DNA of 35,142 bases, from contig NZ_CALBSN010000108.1 of NCBI RefSeq assembly GCF_937967675.1, positions 1 through 35,142 on the forward strand, read 5' to 3'. Below, piece by piece: positions 6,082-13,445 of this stretch (position 1 is its first letter; every line of letters starts with the position of its first letter). This DNA is from an uncultured Flavobacterium sp. Lineage in GTDB: Bacteria; Bacteroidota; Bacteroidia; Flavobacteriales; Flavobacteriaceae. The notes under the pieces are model-generated. The model saw only the letters and a program-made list of their open reading frames with translations, ran no database searches and was not told the DNA's origin. The translations under genes and the position numbers were made by a program.

Positions 6082-7551
6082 TTATTCTTTAATATTTGAA
6101 ACCAATTGTTTAATTTTAATATTGAAAGCTGCAAAAATTAAGGTCATAAATGGACTTAGGATATTAAAGAAAGCATAAGGTAAATAATCAAGAGTTGATA
6201 CACCAAGAGTTCCCGCTTGATAAGCACCACATGTATTCCAAGGCACTAAAACTGATGTTACAGTTCCAGTATCTTCTAGAGTTCTACTTAAGTTTTCTGG
6301 AGCTAGACCTTTATCTTTATATGCCTTTGCAAACATTTTACCTGGCACTACAATCGCTAAATATTGGTCAGAAGCCGTGATGTTTAATGCTAAACAACTT
6401 CCCACAGTAGAAGCGAATAATCCAAAAGTAGAATGTGCTAATTTTAATAAGGATTCACTAATTCTGGATAAGGCTCCAATGGCATCCATAATTCCCCCGA
6501 AAACCATCGCACATAAAATTAACCAAATAGTAGGTAACATTTTTGCCATTCCACCAGAAGTAAATAAATCAGTAAGGGTTTTATTTTCTGTTGGCACTAC
6601 TACTTTTGATGTAATAGCTTCCATGACTCCTTTATAAGCTGATTTAAAAGTCATGCTATCGACACCTGTTATTCCGTTCACAACTTCAGGTTGAAATATA
6701 ATTGCAAAAATTCCAGCTAATAAAGTTCCAACTAATAGTGCAACCAAAGGTTCTGTTTTTTTTACGATTAATCCAATAACAATAATTGGAACTAAAAATA
6801 ACCAAGGCGTTACGTTAAAACTTGTTGTTATTGAATTTAATAAATCATCGGTATTAGCTTCACCTGTTACTTCTACTGAAAGCCCTAAAATAATGAATAA
6901 CAATAAAGTGATAATGTAAGTAGGAATTGTAGTTAATGTCATGTATTTAATATGCGTAAACAAATCAGTTCCCGCCATAGCAGGTGCTAAGTTTGTTGTG
7001 TCAGACATTGGCGATAATTTATCTCCAAAATAAGCTCCGGAAACTACGGCACCAGCCACCATTCCTAAATCAAACCCTAAAGCACCTCCAATACCTATCA
7101 AGGCAATACCTACAGTAGCAGATGTTGTCCAAGAACTACCAGTTGCAATAGAAATTACCGAACAAATAATCAAAGTAGCTGGTAAGAACACAGCCGGACT
7201 CAAAATTTGTAAACCATAATAAATCATGGAAGGAATGATACCACTTACCATCCAAGTTCCTGCTAATGCACCTACCATTAATAAAATTAAGATAGCTCCT
7301 GCAGTGGATTTGATGTTATTAGCTACTTCATCTAACATTTTATGGAAAGGAACTTTTGTAAAATATCCCATAATAGCCGCAACAGCACCACCAAGTAAAA
7401 GAATAAACTGATTACTTCCACCTAAAGCATTATCATCGGGTCCGTTATAAGCAAAAAGTACATTGTAAGCAAGCATTCCAATTAGAGCGAAAACGGGAAT
7501 TAAGGCTTCCCAAAGTTTTAACTCTCTGTTTTTTATGATTTTAGTATCCAT
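6082..7551 (-). CDS. nhaC: NhaC-family Na+/H+ antiporter
   Basis: An inner-membrane polytopic protein of 489 residues with about a dozen hydrophobic segments. It belongs to the NhaC antiporter family, exchanging cytoplasmic Na+ for H+. Visible landmarks are FILLLGGAVAAIMGY near the N-terminus, the polar helix break SIATGSSWTTSATVGIALIG, and GAVVSGAYFGDKLSPMSDTTNLAPA, which is the most conserved part of the family. Near the C-terminus comes DTGTVTSVLVPWNTCGAYQ. It is transcribed alone: the upstream gap holds the terminator of the preceding peptidase gene. The substrate could also be an amino-acid pair (malate/lactate in some NhaC homologues), so Na+/H+ exchange is by family only. Confidence 0.88.
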   Translation of the reverse strand: MDTKIIKNRELKLWEALIPVFALIGMLAYNVLFAYNGPDDNALGGSNQFILLLGGAVAAIMGYFTKVPFHKMLDEVANNIKSTAGAILILLMVGALAGTWMVSGIIPSMIYYGLQILSPAVFLPATLIICSVISIATGSSWTTSATVGIALIGIGGALGFDLGMVAGAVVSGAYFGDKLSPMSDTTNLAPAMAGTDLFTHIKYMTLTTIPTYIITLLLFIILGLSVEVTGEANTDDLLNSITTSFNVTPWLFLVPIIVIGLIVKKTEPLVALLVGTLLAGIFAIIFQPEVVNGITGVDSMTFKSAYKGVMEAITSKVVVPTENKTLTDLFTSGGMAKMLPTIWLILCAMVFGGIMDAIGALSRISESLLKLAHSTFGLFASTVGSCLALNITASDQYLAIVVPGKMFAKAYKDKGLAPENLSRTLEDTGTVTSVLVPWNTCGAYQAGTLGVSTLDYLPYAFFNILSPFMTLIFAAFNIKIKQLVSNIKE

Positions 7552-7608
7552 TTAGTTTTGTTTGAGCTTGCAAGATAGAAAAATGCTTTTTATTTTGAAA
7601 ACTTCCTA

Positions 7609-7641
7609 AAAAAGAAATCCGCTGAAAATTCAACGGATTTG
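7609..7641 (-). terminator. terminator of the dipeptidyl peptidase gene
   Basis: The hairpin has arms AAATCCGCTGAA and TTCAACGGATTT (one G-U pair when read on the minus strand), followed on the minus strand by CTTTTTT. It lies about 20 bases past the stop codon at 7661. Confidence 0.85.
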
Positions 7642-7660
7642 TTTTTTATTTTGTGAAAGT

Positions 7661-9832
7661 TTATTTTTTCAAGTGTAAATCAAAGTAATCTGCAATTTTA
7701 GCATACATATGAATTCGATCTCTTCCGCCTACATTATGTTCGTGGTTTGGATATAAGAAATAATCTACTTGTTTTCCTGCTTTGATACAAGCTTCAATAA
7801 AGTTCATGCTGTGTTGTTGAACTACTACTGGGTCTTGAGCACCGTGAATAATTAACAATCTTCCTTTTAAATCTTTCGCTTTGCTTAATAAAGAAGTTTT
7901 TTCATATCCTTCAGGATTTTCTTGTGGAGTATCCATATAGCGTTCTCCGTACATGATTTCGTAGTATTTCCAATCGATAACTGGTCCACCGGCAACTCCA
8001 ACTTTAAATACATCTGAATGATTTGTCATTAAAGAAGTGGTCATAAAACCACCATAACTCCATCCAAAAACTCCAATTTTCTCAGCATCAACAAATGATT
8101 TTGATTTTAAGAATTCAATTCCTTTCATTTGATCTGCCATTTCGTTTACGCCTAAATTTCTATGGGTAACCTCACAGAATTTTTTTCCACGAGAATCACT
8201 TCCTCTATTATCTAAGGTAAATACTACGTATCCTTTTTGAGCCATATAAATATCGAAGAATCCAGCTCCACCTAACCAACGATTGTTAACTAACTGCGCA
8301 TGAGAACCTCCGTAAACATAAACCATTACTGGATATTTTTTCGTAGCATCGAAGTTGCCTGGATAAATTAATCTTCCGTTTAGTGGTGTTTTTCCGTCAG
8401 GAGAAGTTAGAGTTACGAATTCCATTTTAGGTAAATCAATTTTTCCTGTGAACGGATTTTCGGCTTTAACTAAAGAAGTATTTGCCATTTTATTTTTGAT
8501 GTTTAAAATCGAAATTTCGTTTGGAGTAGTTAAGTTGCTGTATTGGTCTAAAATCATCGTTCCATCTGAAGAAACAGAAGCTGTGTGCGTTCCAGAAATA
8601 GTTGTTAATTGAATGGTTTTTCCTGATTTTAAATCCACTTGAAACAATTGACGATCTAATCCATTATTGGTTGTTCCAATGTAGTTTATTTTGGTGTTGG
8701 TAGCATCAAAACCAAGCATATCTTTCACAACCACATCTTTATGCCCTAAATTTTTCAATAATTTCCCATCAGTATTGTACAAATACATTTGGTTGAAACC
8801 ATAGAAATCGGTTTGGTAAATAAATTGAGTTGGGTTATTTGGAACAAAAGTTAATGGATGTTGTGGTTCTACCCAAGTTGTTGTTTTTTCTTCAAATAAT
8901 GTTTTTACAAAAGCACCTGTTGCTACATCATATTTATTGAATTTCAGATGATTTTGTTCACGATTTAATATTCCAATAAAAATATGTTTTCCAGTTGGTT
9001 CCCAAGATACCATAGTTAAATATTGTTCTTTTGGTTCACCTGTTTGAATTGTTACTTTTTTACCTGAAGCTACATCGTAAATTAACAAAGTAACATTCTC
9101 GCTAGTCATTCCAGCCATTGGATATTTGATGTCTTTGTTGATTGCTTCGCGCTCATTCCAATTGGTAAGCGGATAATTAGCTACCATTGTTTCATCTTTG
9201 CGATAGTAAGCTAATTGCGTTCCTTTTTCGTTCCACCACATTCCTCTGTCGATACCAAATTCTTGGCGGTGTACATAATCAGAACCGTTAACTATTGCTT
9301 TGTTTTCATCGTTGGTAACTTCAATAACTTGTCCCGATGGAGTTGTAATTCGGATATTGTTTTCTTGTAACCAAGCTACATTGTTATTAGAAGCAAATTT
9401 TGCCTGACTTCCTTCAACCGCATAACTAATAACTGAAGTAATCTGTTTTGAAACAACGTCATACGTTACTTTGTAATTGTTTTTCTTGCCTGCAACTTCA
9501 GTTTCAAACGTGTTTACAGTTTTCCAATTAATTGAAAATGGAAACGTTCTAATGGTAAACTCGTCATTTGATATTTTTGATTTCAAAGCGGTTTCAAATT
9601 CAGCTTTTGTTGTTAAAGTGGAAGCTGTCCAACCATTTGCGGCACTTTTTTCAACAAGAGAAGAAAAGTCAGTACTTAAATACGTGATGGATTTGGAATC
9701 TTTACGCCATTGTTGGGCAGTTTGTGTTGTTGGAGCATATTTTCTTGGTCCTAAAACAGTTTCTTCAATGGTTAAATTTTGCGCAACGGCAAAGCTTCCA
9801 ACCAATAGAAAACTTAAAAGATATTTTTTCAT
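7661..9832 (-). CDS. dipeptidyl peptidase IV, S9B prolyl oligopeptidase family
   Basis: A periplasmic serine exopeptidase that removes X-Pro or X-Ala dipeptides from peptides. A signal peptide (MKKYLLSFLLVGSFAVAQ) is followed by the DPP IV N-terminal beta-propeller (about 60-460), which contains HRQEFGIDRGMWW near residue 190, the region of the family's substrate-amino-binding Glu. The C-terminal S9 hydrolase domain (about 490-723) has Ser592 in GWSYGG, Asp667 in GAQDPV and His699 in NHEHNV as the triad. Length (723) is normal. There is no T9SS sorting domain, so it should stay in the periplasm. It is monocistronic: a TAACTTTG box lies upstream and a hairpin follows. It probably feeds on oligopeptides produced by secreted proteases. 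Confidence 0.93.
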   Translation of the reverse strand: MKKYLLSFLLVGSFAVAQNLTIEETVLGPRKYAPTTQTAQQWRKDSKSITYLSTDFSSLVEKSAANGWTASTLTTKAEFETALKSKISNDEFTIRTFPFSINWKTVNTFETEVAGKKNNYKVTYDVVSKQITSVISYAVEGSQAKFASNNNVAWLQENNIRITTPSGQVIEVTNDENKAIVNGSDYVHRQEFGIDRGMWWNEKGTQLAYYRKDETMVANYPLTNWNEREAINKDIKYPMAGMTSENVTLLIYDVASGKKVTIQTGEPKEQYLTMVSWEPTGKHIFIGILNREQNHLKFNKYDVATGAFVKTLFEEKTTTWVEPQHPLTFVPNNPTQFIYQTDFYGFNQMYLYNTDGKLLKNLGHKDVVVKDMLGFDATNTKINYIGTTNNGLDRQLFQVDLKSGKTIQLTTISGTHTASVSSDGTMILDQYSNLTTPNEISILNIKNKMANTSLVKAENPFTGKIDLPKMEFVTLTSPDGKTPLNGRLIYPGNFDATKKYPVMVYVYGGSHAQLVNNRWLGGAGFFDIYMAQKGYVVFTLDNRGSDSRGKKFCEVTHRNLGVNEMADQMKGIEFLKSKSFVDAEKIGVFGWSYGGFMTTSLMTNHSDVFKVGVAGGPVIDWKYYEIMYGERYMDTPQENPEGYEKTSLLSKAKDLKGRLLIIHGAQDPVVVQQHSMNFIEACIKAGKQVDYFLYPNHEHNVGGRDRIHMYAKIADYFDLHLKK

Positions 9833-9861
9833 TACTAGTAAATTAATTGTGTATTAGAGTT

Positions 9862-9869
9862 CAAAGTTA
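9862..9869 (-). promoter_or_regulatory. -7 box of the dipeptidyl peptidase promoter
   Basis: TAACTTTG on the minus strand matches TAnnTTTG and lies about 30 bases upstream of the start codon at 9832. No clear TTG was found at the expected -33 position, where the terminator of the neighbouring gene lies. Confidence 0.5.
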
Positions 9870-9883
9870 CGGATTTGTTACAT

Positions 9884-9914
9884 AAAAAATCCGATTCATT
9901 GCTAAATCGGATTT
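9884..9914 (-). terminator. terminator of the PLP-enzyme gene
   Basis: A perfect hairpin with arms AAATCCGATT and AATCGGATTT is followed on the minus strand by a run of T, shortly after the stop codon at 9936. It overlaps the region where the -33 element of the next gene's promoter should lie. Confidence 0.85.
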
Positions 9915-9935
9915 GTTACATTTATTTCGATGGAA

Positions 9936-11138
9936 TTATAAAACTCCTAACTCTATCATACATTGTCTCATCATTTGATAGGTTCTTTCGATATCATTGT
10001 CTAGACCAATAGAAAAACGAATTAAACCATCGGTTAAGCCCATTTCTGCTTGTTCTTCTAATGGAATTTCTGATGAAGTTGAAGTTCCAGGAGCACTGAA
10101 TAATGTTTTATAGAATCCTAAACTTACCGCTAAGTAACCTAAGTTTCTTTCTTGCATTAATTCCATTAAAGCGTTGGCTTTGTCTAAAGTTCCTACATCA
10201 ATCGTCATCATACCTCCAAAACCATATTCTCGATTAATCATGGTTTTGTAAATTTCATGACTTGGGTGACTTGCTAAACCTGGATAAACCGTTTTAATAC
10301 CGTCAGCTTCAAATTTGTTAGCCAAATACATTGCATTATGGCTGTGTTGTTTCATTCTGATGTGTAATGTTCTTAAGTTTTTCATCACAGAAGCCGAACG
10401 CAAACTATCCATTGTTGGACCTAAAAGCATACTTGCTCCGTCGTTAACGTTTTTCAAGCTATTTATGAATTCTTGAGAAGCACAAACCACACCACCAACA
10501 GTATCGCTACTTCCGTTAATGTATTTTGTTAAGGAATGAATCACGATATCAGCTCCTAATTTAGCAGGAGCAACTGATAAAGGAGAAAACGTATTGTCAA
10601 CTACTAATTTGATGTTGTGTTTTTTAGTAATTTTAGCCAAAGAAGCAATATCCGCAACTTCTAGTAAAGGATTACTTACAGTTTCGCAATATAAAACTTT
10701 AGTGTTAGGCGTAATAGCTGCTTCAACTACATCTAATTTTGTGATATCAACAAATGTAGTTTTGATGCCCATTCTTGGAATGAAATTTTTCAAGAAAGCA
10801 TACGTTCCTCCGTAAATAGTTCTACTTGAAACGATGTGGTCACCGTTTCCACATAATTGTAAAAGAGTAGGAGTGATAGCTCCCATTCCAGAAGCAGCTA
10901 CGTTTGCTGATTCTGTTCCTTCCATAGCTGCCATAGCTTTGTCTAAGTATAAATTACTTGGCGATGAATGGCGTGAATATAAATAGCATCCTTCAGCATT
11001 ACCTTCAAAGGTGTCAAACATAGTCTTTGCTGAAAGAAATGTATATGTTGAACTATCTGAAATCGATGGATTTACACCACCAAATTCCCCGAAATATTGT
11101 AAATCTTGTATACGATCTGCCGGATTAAATTTTTCCAT
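9936..11138 (-). CDS. trans-sulfuration family PLP enzyme (methionine gamma-lyase / cystathionine lyase-like)
   Basis: A cytoplasmic Cys/Met-metabolism PLP enzyme of 400 residues. Lys205 in HSLTKYINGSSDTVGG is the Schiff-base lysine, Asp181 (VVDNTFSPL) pairs with the pyridine nitrogen, and Tyr54-Arg56 (YSRHS) is the phosphate-contact motif from the neighbouring subunit. In methionine gamma-lyase the loop reads YGCT; here it is YGGT (109-112), so the diagnostic Cys is absent. Exact specificity (methionine gamma-lyase, cystathionine gamma- or beta-lyase) is therefore open. The gene is divergent from an Lrp/AsnC regulator across 180 bases that hold a promoter for each gene and an Lrp-box match, which suggests amino-acid-responsive control of a catabolic enzyme. 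Confidence 0.85.
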   Translation of the reverse strand: MEKFNPADRIQDLQYFGEFGGVNPSISDSSTYTFLSAKTMFDTFEGNAEGCYLYSRHSSPSNLYLDKAMAAMEGTESANVAASGMGAITPTLLQLCGNGDHIVSSRTIYGGTYAFLKNFIPRMGIKTTFVDITKLDVVEAAITPNTKVLYCETVSNPLLEVADIASLAKITKKHNIKLVVDNTFSPLSVAPAKLGADIVIHSLTKYINGSSDTVGGVVCASQEFINSLKNVNDGASMLLGPTMDSLRSASVMKNLRTLHIRMKQHSHNAMYLANKFEADGIKTVYPGLASHPSHEIYKTMINREYGFGGMMTIDVGTLDKANALMELMQERNLGYLAVSLGFYKTLFSAPGTSTSSEIPLEEQAEMGLTDGLIRFSIGLDNDIERTYQMMRQCMIELGVL

Positions 11139-11168
11139 AATTTTAAAGTTTAGTTGTTTATTTTAAAT

Positions 11169-11199
11169 CAAAAATATAATTTGGTAAACTATTATTCAA
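11169..11199 (-). promoter_or_regulatory. promoter of the PLP-enzyme gene
   Basis: On the minus strand TATTTTTG (11169-11176) fits the Bacteroidota -7 consensus TAnnTTTG, and a TTG at 11197-11199 gives a 20-base spacer, within the usual range. It lies about 31 bases before the start codon. Confidence 0.6.
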
Positions 11200-11215
11200 T
11201 ACTTGAAATTAAAAT

Positions 11216-11230
11216 TAGATTTTTATTCTA
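11216..11230. promoter_or_regulatory. candidate Lrp-box between the divergent PLP-enzyme and Lrp genes
   Basis: TAGATTTTTATTCTA matches the E. coli Lrp consensus YAGHAWATTWTDCTR at 13 of 15 positions and sits in the dyad TTAGA-N7-TCTAA. It lies just upstream of the -33 element of the PLP-enzyme promoter and about 50 bases upstream of the regulator's -7 box, so one site could control both genes. Confidence 0.5.
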
Positions 11231-11279
11231 AATTTAGTTAAAGTTGTAGTTTTTATTTCTGTTATTTGTTCGTTTTAGT

Positions 11280-11287
11280 TACATTTG
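11280..11287 (+). promoter_or_regulatory. -7 box of the Lrp/AsnC regulator
   Basis: TACATTTG fits TAnnTTTG and lies 32 bases before the ATG at 11320. It argues against translation from the in-frame TTG at 11266, which lies upstream of this box. No clear -33 TTG at ideal spacing. Confidence 0.55.
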
Positions 11288-11319
11288 CTGACAACTTTAA
11301 AACAAACAACACAACAACA

Positions 11320-11775
11320 ATGGACGGAATCGACAAAAAACTACTTGGATTACTTCAAGAGGATACAAAAAAAACAACCAAAGAACTTTCTATGGTTTTG
11401 AATCTTTCAGTAACTGCGGTTTATGAGAGAATTAAAAAACTTGAGCGTGAAGGCGTAATTAGCAAATATGTTGCTATTCTTGATCGAAATAAAGTAGAAA
11501 AAGCTTTTGTGGTATTTTGTCATATCAAATTAATTCAACACACTAGAGATTTTGTTACCACTTTTGAAAGTGAAGTAATAAAGTTAGATGAAGTTTTAGA
11601 ATGTTTTCACGTAAGCGGAGATTACGATTACATTTTAAAAGTACACGTGAAAGATATGGACGAATATAGAGAGTTTATGGTAACCAAACTTACTGGATTA
11701 AAACATATTGGGAGTACACACAGTTCATTTATGATTGGAGAAGTGAAAAACACAACAGCTTTTACTTTAAACTAA
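11320..11775 (+). CDS. Lrp/AsnC family transcriptional regulator
   Basis: A DNA-binding amino-acid-responsive regulator of 152 residues from the ATG at 11320 (MDGIDKKLLGLLQEDTKK). The N-terminal helix-turn-helix (TTKELSMVLNLSVTAVYERIKKLEREGVI in outline, about 14-43) is typical of the family. The C-terminal half is a RAM/AsnC ligand-binding domain, with a GDYDYILKVHVKDMDEY landmark around residues 103-119. A longer reading from a TTG at 11266 would cover the promoter box and is rejected. It is divergent from the PLP-enzyme gene and probably its regulator, plus its own, through the Lrp-box at 11216-11230. Whether it acts as activator or repressor cannot be told from sequence. Confidence 0.9.
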   Translation: MDGIDKKLLGLLQEDTKKTTKELSMVLNLSVTAVYERIKKLEREGVISKYVAILDRNKVEKAFVVFCHIKLIQHTRDFVTTFESEVIKLDEVLECFHVSGDYDYILKVHVKDMDEYREFMVTKLTGLKHIGSTHSSFMIGEVKNTTAFTLN

Positions 11776-11793
11776 GCTATAATAATTTACCAA

Positions 11794-11832
11794 AAAAGTA
11801 ACAAAGAATTAATTCAAAAAGCGTTACTTTTG
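11794..11832 (+). promoter_or_regulatory. lpdA promoter with an inverted repeat covering it
   Basis: The -7 box TACTTTTG is at 11825-11832, about 41 bases before the lpdA ATG. It forms part of the right arm of a 9-bp inverted repeat, AAAAGTAAC (11794-11802) and GTTACTTTT (11823-11831), with a 20-base separation. The arms would fit an operator spanning the promoter. The lack of a T run after the right arm makes a plain terminator less likely. Confidence 0.45.
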
Positions 11833-11872
11833 TATCCGAATTTAAGTCAAACAACAAACTTTATATACAATC

Positions 11873-13276
11873 ATGAGTCAATTTGATGTAACCATTATTG
11901 GTTCTGGCCCTGGAGGATATGTTTCAGCTATCCGTTGTGCCCAATTAGGTTTTAAAACTGCTATTATTGAAAAATATTCAACCCTTGGAGGAACGTGTTT
12001 AAATGTGGGATGTATTCCATCGAAAGCATTATTAGCATCTTCGCATCATTATGAAGAGTTACAACACTTTGCTGACCACGGAATTGAAGTTTCGGGTGAT
12101 GTAAAAGTGAATTTAGAAAAAATGATTGCTCGTAAACAAGCAGTTGTAGATCAAACTTCGGGTGGTGTAAAATTCTTAATGGATAAAAACAACATCACAG
12201 TTTTCAATGGAGTGGGTTCGTTTGAAAGCGCTACTTCTGTAAAAGTGACTAAAGAAGATGGTTCTTCAGAAATCATCGAATCAAAAAATATTATTATTGC
12301 TACAGGTTCTAAACCATCTAGCTTACCATTTATCAAATTAGATAAAGAAAGAATCATTACTTCTACTGAAGCTTTGAAACTGAAAGAAGTTCCAAAACAC
12401 CTAGTAATTATTGGTGGTGGTGTTATCGGTATCGAATTAGGTCAAGTATATTTACGTTTGGGAGCGCAAGTTTCTGTAGTAGAATTCATGGACAGAATCA
12501 TCCCAGGAATGGACGCAGCATTGTCAAAAGAATTGACTAAAGTATTAAAAAAACAAGGAATGAAATTCTACACTTCTCACAAAGTTCAATCAGTAGAAAG
12601 AGCAGGAGATGTAGTAACGGTAAAAGCAGAAAATGCTAAAGGAGAAATCATCACGTTAGAAGGTGATTATTCATTAGTTTCTGTAGGCCGTCGTCCTTAT
12701 ACAGATGGATTAAACGCTGAAAAAGCAGGCGTAAAAGTTACAGAAAGAGGTCAAATCGAAGTAAACGATCATTTACAAACCTCGGTTGCTAACATTTATG
12801 CAATTGGTGACGTAGTTCGTGGAGCGATGTTAGCACACAAAGCAGAAGAAGAAGGTGTAATGGTTGCCGAAATTTTAGCTGGACAAAAGCCACATATCGA
12901 TTATAATTTAATTCCGGGTGTAGTGTACACTTGGCCAGAAGTTGCGGCTGTTGGAAAAACAGAAGAGCAATTAAAAGCAGAAGGTGTAGCGTACAAAGCA
13001 GGAAGTTTCCCATTCAAAGCTTTAGGAAGAGCAAGAGCAGGAGGAGACACTGACGGATTTGTAAAAATCTTAGCGGATGCCAAAACAGATGAAGTTTTAG
13101 GCGTTCATATGATTGGAGCAAGATGTGCTGATTTAATTGCAGAAGCTGTTACAGCTATGGAATTTAGAGCAAGTGCAGAAGATATTTCAAGAATGTCACA
13201 CGCTCACCCAACATTTGCAGAAGCTATCAAAGAAGCAGCATTGGCAGCGACAGATAATAGAGCATTACACGTGTAA
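11873..13276 (+). CDS. lpdA: dihydrolipoyl dehydrogenase (E3)
   Basis: The FAD-dependent E3 subunit of the pyruvate, 2-oxoglutarate or branched-chain 2-oxoacid dehydrogenase complexes and the glycine cleavage system; it reoxidises dihydrolipoamide with NAD+. An N-terminal FAD-binding GSGPGG (10-15) is followed by the redox disulfide GGTCLNVGCIPSK with Cys42 and Cys47. The NAD-binding motif is VIIGGGVIGIELG (about 178-190), and the second FAD motif is IYAIGDVVRGAMLAH. The C-terminal dimer-interface active-site pair is His445/Glu450 (HAHPTFAEA). Length 467 is normal. It is monocistronic, with a promoter upstream and a strong terminator downstream, so it is not in an operon with E1/E2 genes here. 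It probably serves several complexes. Confidence 0.97.
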   Translation: MSQFDVTIIGSGPGGYVSAIRCAQLGFKTAIIEKYSTLGGTCLNVGCIPSKALLASSHHYEELQHFADHGIEVSGDVKVNLEKMIARKQAVVDQTSGGVKFLMDKNNITVFNGVGSFESATSVKVTKEDGSSEIIESKNIIIATGSKPSSLPFIKLDKERIITSTEALKLKEVPKHLVIIGGGVIGIELGQVYLRLGAQVSVVEFMDRIIPGMDAALSKELTKVLKKQGMKFYTSHKVQSVERAGDVVTVKAENAKGEIITLEGDYSLVSVGRRPYTDGLNAEKAGVKVTERGQIEVNDHLQTSVANIYAIGDVVRGAMLAHKAEEEGVMVAEILAGQKPHIDYNLIPGVVYTWPEVAAVGKTEEQLKAEGVAYKAGSFPFKALGRARAGGDTDGFVKILADAKTDEVLGVHMIGARCADLIAEAVTAMEFRASAEDISRMSHAHPTFAEAIKEAALAATDNRALHV

Positions 13277-13297
13277 TTGATTAATTCATAATAAATG

Positions 13298-13335
13298 AAA
13301 AGCCCAAATTTCAATGGAAATTTGGGCTTTTTTTG
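13298..13335 (+). terminator. terminator of lpdA
   Basis: A perfect 15-bp stem (AAAAGCCCAAATTTC and its complement, 4-base loop) is followed by a run of T. It lies 22 bases past the lpdA stop codon. Confidence 0.95.
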
Positions 13336-13413
13336 TTGGCACGGATTGAAAACCGCGATATTAGGAAAGTCGTAATATAATTCCATTTTTTAAAAAAATG
13401 CCATCTTCTGGTA

Positions 13414-13445
13414 AATTATCAAATAATCAAATTGTCAAATGAATT
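13414..13445. repeat. octamer tandem repeat beside the FISUMP gene
   Basis: In-phase octamers AATTATCA, AATAATCA and AATTGTCA, then a degenerate fourth unit, run up to and into the stop codon of the FISUMP gene. On the minus strand the array reads TTGACAAT, TTGATTAT, TTGATAAT. It resembles in style the heptamer spacers of the ars and peroxiredoxin operons but has an 8-base period and is not between co-transcribed genes. Confidence 0.65.

Noticed and set aside
11266..11319. Longer Lrp/AsnC protein starting at the TTG at 11266.
   Set aside because: It would begin upstream of the -7 box TACATTTG (11280-11287), and the extra residues are not like the family N-terminus.
12789..13083. Antisense open frames inside lpdA.
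   Set aside because: Leu/His-rich shadows of the codon pattern of lpdA, without promoter or family resemblance.
13336..13358. TTGGCACGGATTGAAAACCG after the lpdA terminator as a sigma-54 promoter or a REP-like palindrome.
   Set aside because: The spacing between TGGCAC and TTGAA is 3 instead of 5 bases and no gene follows on that strand. As a palindrome (CGGATT/AACCG) it is short and imperfect, and I could not find a second good copy in the window.
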